From: an uncultured Vampirovibrio sp.
GTDB taxonomy: Bacteria; Cyanobacteriota; Vampirovibrionia; Gastranaerophilales; Gastranaerophilaceae
DNA: 64,000 nt
Assembly: GCA_910577395.1 (NCBI GenBank)
Contig: CAJTLG010000005.1
Coordinates: forward strand, 1 to 64,000
Reading direction: 5' to 3'
Shown here: piece by piece, positions 61,820 to 64,000 of the stretch
Numbering within the stretch: position 1 is the first letter of the stretch
Layout of the letters: every line of letters begins with the position of its first letter
Notes under the pieces: generated by a model
Told to the model about the DNA's origin: nothing
Seen by the model: only the letters and a program-made list of their open reading frames with translations
Database searches by the model: none
Position numbers and translations under genes: made by a program

Positions 61820-63166
61820 ATGTACGAAGATATTGAGCTAAAGGTTCATAATACAAAAACGCGCGCGTTAAATATTCTTGAAAATACTAAATTGTATGAG
61901 TATAAGGGCGTTGTATCAAAGCTTTTGGGGCTTACTGTGGATGTAAAGTTGCCGGGGCTTAAGATTGGTGACCTTTGCTATATCCAAACCTACACAGGCG
62001 AAAAAAAAGCGGCAGAGGTACAGGCCTTTAAGGGTGAAATGGCACAGCTTTTATTGCTTTATGACGGTGAGGGGATAGGCCAGGGCAGCCTTGTAGAAAG
62101 TACGGGCGGGCCTATTATGCTGCCTGTTGGGGATTTTCTTTTAGGCAGGCTTATAAACCCCCTTGGAGAGCCTATGGACGGTAGGCCGCTTGATGTTACG
62201 GGGGCAGAATATGTAAATATTAACGGCTCTGTGCCGGATGCCTTTAAAAGGCCGATTATTAAAGATTCGCTCTCTACCGGTATTCGGGCGATTGATTCAT
62301 TGCTTACAATGGGTACAGGCCAGCGTATGGGCCTTTTTGCAGGCTCAGGTGTCGGTAAAAGTACTATGCTTGGTATGATTGCGCGTAATTCCGAGGCCGA
62401 TGTTAACGTTATGGCATTGATTGGGGAGCGCGGCAGAGAAGTAAAAGAATTTATGGAAGATTCTCTTGGCCCCGAGGGCATGAAAAAATCCGTGGTTGTG
62501 TGCGCTACTGGGGATTTACCCCCTCTAATCAGGATGAAGTGTCTTCTTGCGGCAACTTCTGTTTGTGAATATTTCCGTGATCAGGGTAAAAAGGTGTTTT
62601 TGATGACCGATACGGTTACAAGGTGCGCTATGGCAGGGCGTGAAGTTGGTCTTTCCCTTGGGGAGCCGCCCACAATGAAGGGGTACCCGCCTTCAATATT
62701 TTCCTGGCTGCAAAGAGCATTAGAACGCACCGGGAATTCTGAAAAAGGCTCTATTACTGCATTATACACGGTTCTTATGGAAGGGGACGATATCACAGAC
62801 CCTATTGTGGATACCGTGCGCGGTATTGTGGACGGGCACATATTTTTATCCCGTAAAGTGGCAGAGATGAACCATTACCCCGCAATAGATACACTTGGGT
62901 CAATTTCAAGGCTGTTTACAACAATTGCAGACCCTGAACACCGGCAAGCTGCAGGGAAAATGCGTCAGCTGCTTGCGCTATACCGCGAAAATAAAGATTT
63001 AATTGATGTCGGTATGTATCAGGCAGGCTCAAACCCCAAGCTTGATATTGCAATTAAACTTATGCCCGAAATTAATGCGTTTTTACAGCAAAAAACCTCT
63101 GACACCGTATCTATGGCAAGCACTATCCAAACCCTTAAAGATATGATGAAGGGTGTAAATATTTAA
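61820..63166 (+). CDS. fliI: Flagellum-specific (type III secretion) ATPase FliI
   Basis: A 448-residue F1-beta-like ATPase of the FliI/YscN family. Walker A is 'AGSGVGKST' (Lys at residue 180), followed by 'IGERGREVKEFMEDSLG', 'KKVFLMTDTVTRCAMAGREVGLSLGEPP' (read in parts), 'GYPPSIFSWLQRALERTG' and 'GSITALYTVLMEGDD'. The start at ATG 61820 removes a 26-residue extension from 61742 that has no family similarity. FliI powers export of flagellar parts. No other flagellar gene is in the window, and the convergent radA overlaps its stop by 4 bases. Confidence 0.9.
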   Translation: MYEDIELKVHNTKTRALNILENTKLYEYKGVVSKLLGLTVDVKLPGLKIGDLCYIQTYTGEKKAAEVQAFKGEMAQLLLLYDGEGIGQGSLVESTGGPIMLPVGDFLLGRLINPLGEPMDGRPLDVTGAEYVNINGSVPDAFKRPIIKDSLSTGIRAIDSLLTMGTGQRMGLFAGSGVGKSTMLGMIARNSEADVNVMALIGERGREVKEFMEDSLGPEGMKKSVVVCATGDLPPLIRMKCLLAATSVCEYFRDQGKKVFLMTDTVTRCAMAGREVGLSLGEPPTMKGYPPSIFSWLQRALERTGNSEKGSITALYTVLMEGDDITDPIVDTVRGIVDGHIFLSRKVAEMNHYPAIDTLGSISRLFTTIADPEHRQAAGKMRQLLALYRENKDLIDVGMYQAGSNPKLDIAIKLMPEINAFLQQKTSDTVSMASTIQTLKDMMKGVNI

Positions 63167-64000
63167 ATTGCCTTTGTAATAGCGTCAATCACCTTAGATA
63201 CCTGCACGGTTTTGATTTTCAGGTTTTGAATTTGTTTTAAAATAGTTGGGGAGCTTATTTTCGGGATAATCGCCTCTTTAAAACCAAGTTTCTGTGCTTC
63301 TTTCAGGCGTTTTTCAAGGTTATCAACCGTACGCACTTCCCCCGACAGGCCGATTTCGCCGATTATAACGGTATCTTTTTTACAGCAAACATCCCTCACA
63401 CAGGCAAGCACTGCCATTGCAACGCCTAAATCCGCCGCAGGCTCTATTATATCCACTCCGCCTATAACATTAATATAAACATCCTGTTTTGAAAGGTTTA
63501 GCCCCACCCTTTTTTCAAGTACGGCAAGGATTTGAAGCAGTCTGTTGTATTCTATCCCGCGTGCAACGCGCCTGGGGTTTGGGTATGGGGTGTTTCCGAC
63601 AAGTGCCTGTACCTCTAAAAGTAAACACCTTGTGCCTTCTACGGTTGCTATTACCGTGCAGCCGGGGCAATTTTCTTCTCCGCGCTCTGACAGGAATATT
63701 TCAGAAGGGTTTTTAATTTCAGTCAGGCCGTCATCGTTCATTGAAAAGACACCTACTTCGCTTGTTGCGCCAAAGCGGTTCTTAATACCGCGAAGCATAC
63801 GATATGTGCGGAATTTATCCCCTTCAAAGTTTATAACACAATCTACCATATGTTCTAAAACTTTTGGTCCTGCGATGTTTCCCTCTTTTGTAACATGGCC
63901 TATCACAATGGTAGTCAGGTTTTTAAGCTTTGCTGTGCGCATTAGAATATTCGTGCATTCCCTGATTTGTGAAACAGTGCCTGAAGTGCTTGTTATTTGC
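63163..64000 (-). CDS. radA: DNA repair protein RadA (partial, 5' end beyond window)
   Basis: The C-terminal about 279 residues of RadA/Sms. The frame is open to the window edge, so the ATG at 63942 is internal. It starts with 'SGTVSQIRECTNILM', contains 'IVIGHVTKEGNIAGPKVLEHMVD', the RadA-specific KNRFGA motif in 'GIKNRFGATSEVG', and a Lon-like domain ('GGVDIIEPAADLGVAMAV', 'IGEIGLSGEVR'). RadA drives branch migration in recombination repair. The zinc finger and Walker A lie outside the window. Confidence 0.93.
   Translation of the reverse strand, partial: QITSTSGTVSQIRECTNILMRTAKLKNLTTIVIGHVTKEGNIAGPKVLEHMVDCVINFEGDKFRTYRMLRGIKNRFGATSEVGVFSMNDDGLTEIKNPSEIFLSERGEENCPGCTVIATVEGTRCLLLEVQALVGNTPYPNPRRVARGIEYNRLLQILAVLEKRVGLNLSKQDVYINVIGGVDIIEPAADLGVAMAVLACVRDVCCKKDTVIIGEIGLSGEVRTVDNLEKRLKEAQKLGFKEAIIPKISSPTILKQIQNLKIKTVQVSKVIDAITKAI

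Noticed and set aside
63163..63942. Full-length gene starting at ATG 63942
   Set aside because: The frame continues upstream to the window edge with RadA sequence (SGTVSQIREC), so the ATG is internal to a longer radA.
1..64000. CRISPR arrays, insertion sequences, prophage, integrases
   Set aside because: No regularly spaced direct repeats, transposase or integrase motifs, or att-like duplications were seen anywhere in the window.

Overview
This is a 64 kb chromosomal window from a low-GC, diderm, probably anaerobic bacterium. The best fit is the non-photosynthetic sister group of Cyanobacteria (Melainabacteria/Vampirovibrionia, gut-type Gastranaerophilales). That placement is inference: the window has an OmpH-like periplasmic chaperone, a Tad secretin, TonB-type domains, a GH57 alpha-glucan enzyme, MurT, a B12-dependent class II ribonucleotide reductase, a rubredoxin, a FliI export ATPase and type IV pilins with the MKKGFTLAE leader. 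It also has several small proteins that open with an 'xNAI...SFG/AFGA'-like tag. No rRNA, tRNA, CRISPR array, integrase or insertion sequence was seen; most genes are ordinary core genes with short spacers.

Layout. 1-4.2 kb: end of a glycine-rich protein, an orphan solute-binding protein divergent from rarA, and two FG-tagged proteins. 4.3-9.3 kb: GH57 glucanase and a giant glycine-rich prepilin. 9.3-13.7 kb: ylxR, a GAF-GGDEF diguanylate cyclase, a glycine-zipper protein, an RpoD-like sigma factor and rlmB. 13.7-16.2 kb: a fused PilM-PilN and PilO. 16.2-21 kb: radical SAM protein, double TonB_C protein, trxB and a zinc alcohol dehydrogenase. 21-25 kb: an accessory islet of small proteins (an AbrB-type DNA-binding protein beside inverted repeats, small membrane proteins) around murT. 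25-36 kb: queA, thiG, comF-like gene, dnaN (with DnaA-box-like sites upstream), thrB, ompH, mnmG, a GAF-HD-GYP protein and a periplasmic TPR protein. 36-46 kb: one closely packed minus-strand run, Tad pilus genes cpaB-cpaC-cpaE-cpaF-tadB-tadC followed without a gap by ribD-aroQ-thiL-ispD. 46-52 kb: glycine-zipper protein, pncC/cinA, YhaM-like and NrnA-like nucleases, a YihY-type membrane protein, a pilin and a TPR protein. 52-64 kb: nrdJ, dnaB, small membrane proteins, a DtxR/MntR regulator, a VWA protein, two acyltransferases, nitroreductase, rubredoxin, a YnbB-type PLP enzyme, an RNA-like intergenic region, fliI and the 3' part of radA.

How the genes fit together. Surface appendages and their control recur: PilMN/PilO, Tad pilus, two prepilins, FliI, a GGDEF cyclase and an HD-GYP phosphodiesterase. 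Anaerobic redox and B12 chemistry is indicated by NrdJ, rubredoxin, nitroreductase and thioredoxin reductase. Cofactor synthesis is represented by thiG, thiL, ribD, aroQ and ispD.

The most unusual signal is transcriptional. At least eleven genes have a near-consensus -10 box ending exactly 6 or 7 bases before the ATG, with no Shine-Dalgarno sequence, which predicts widespread leaderless mRNAs next to a normal SD-led class. Other points of interest are a candidate small structured RNA before fliI, a possible -1 frameshift at A_AAA_AAT, a divergent pair of overlapping leaderless promoters, and the Tad-cofactor super-operon.
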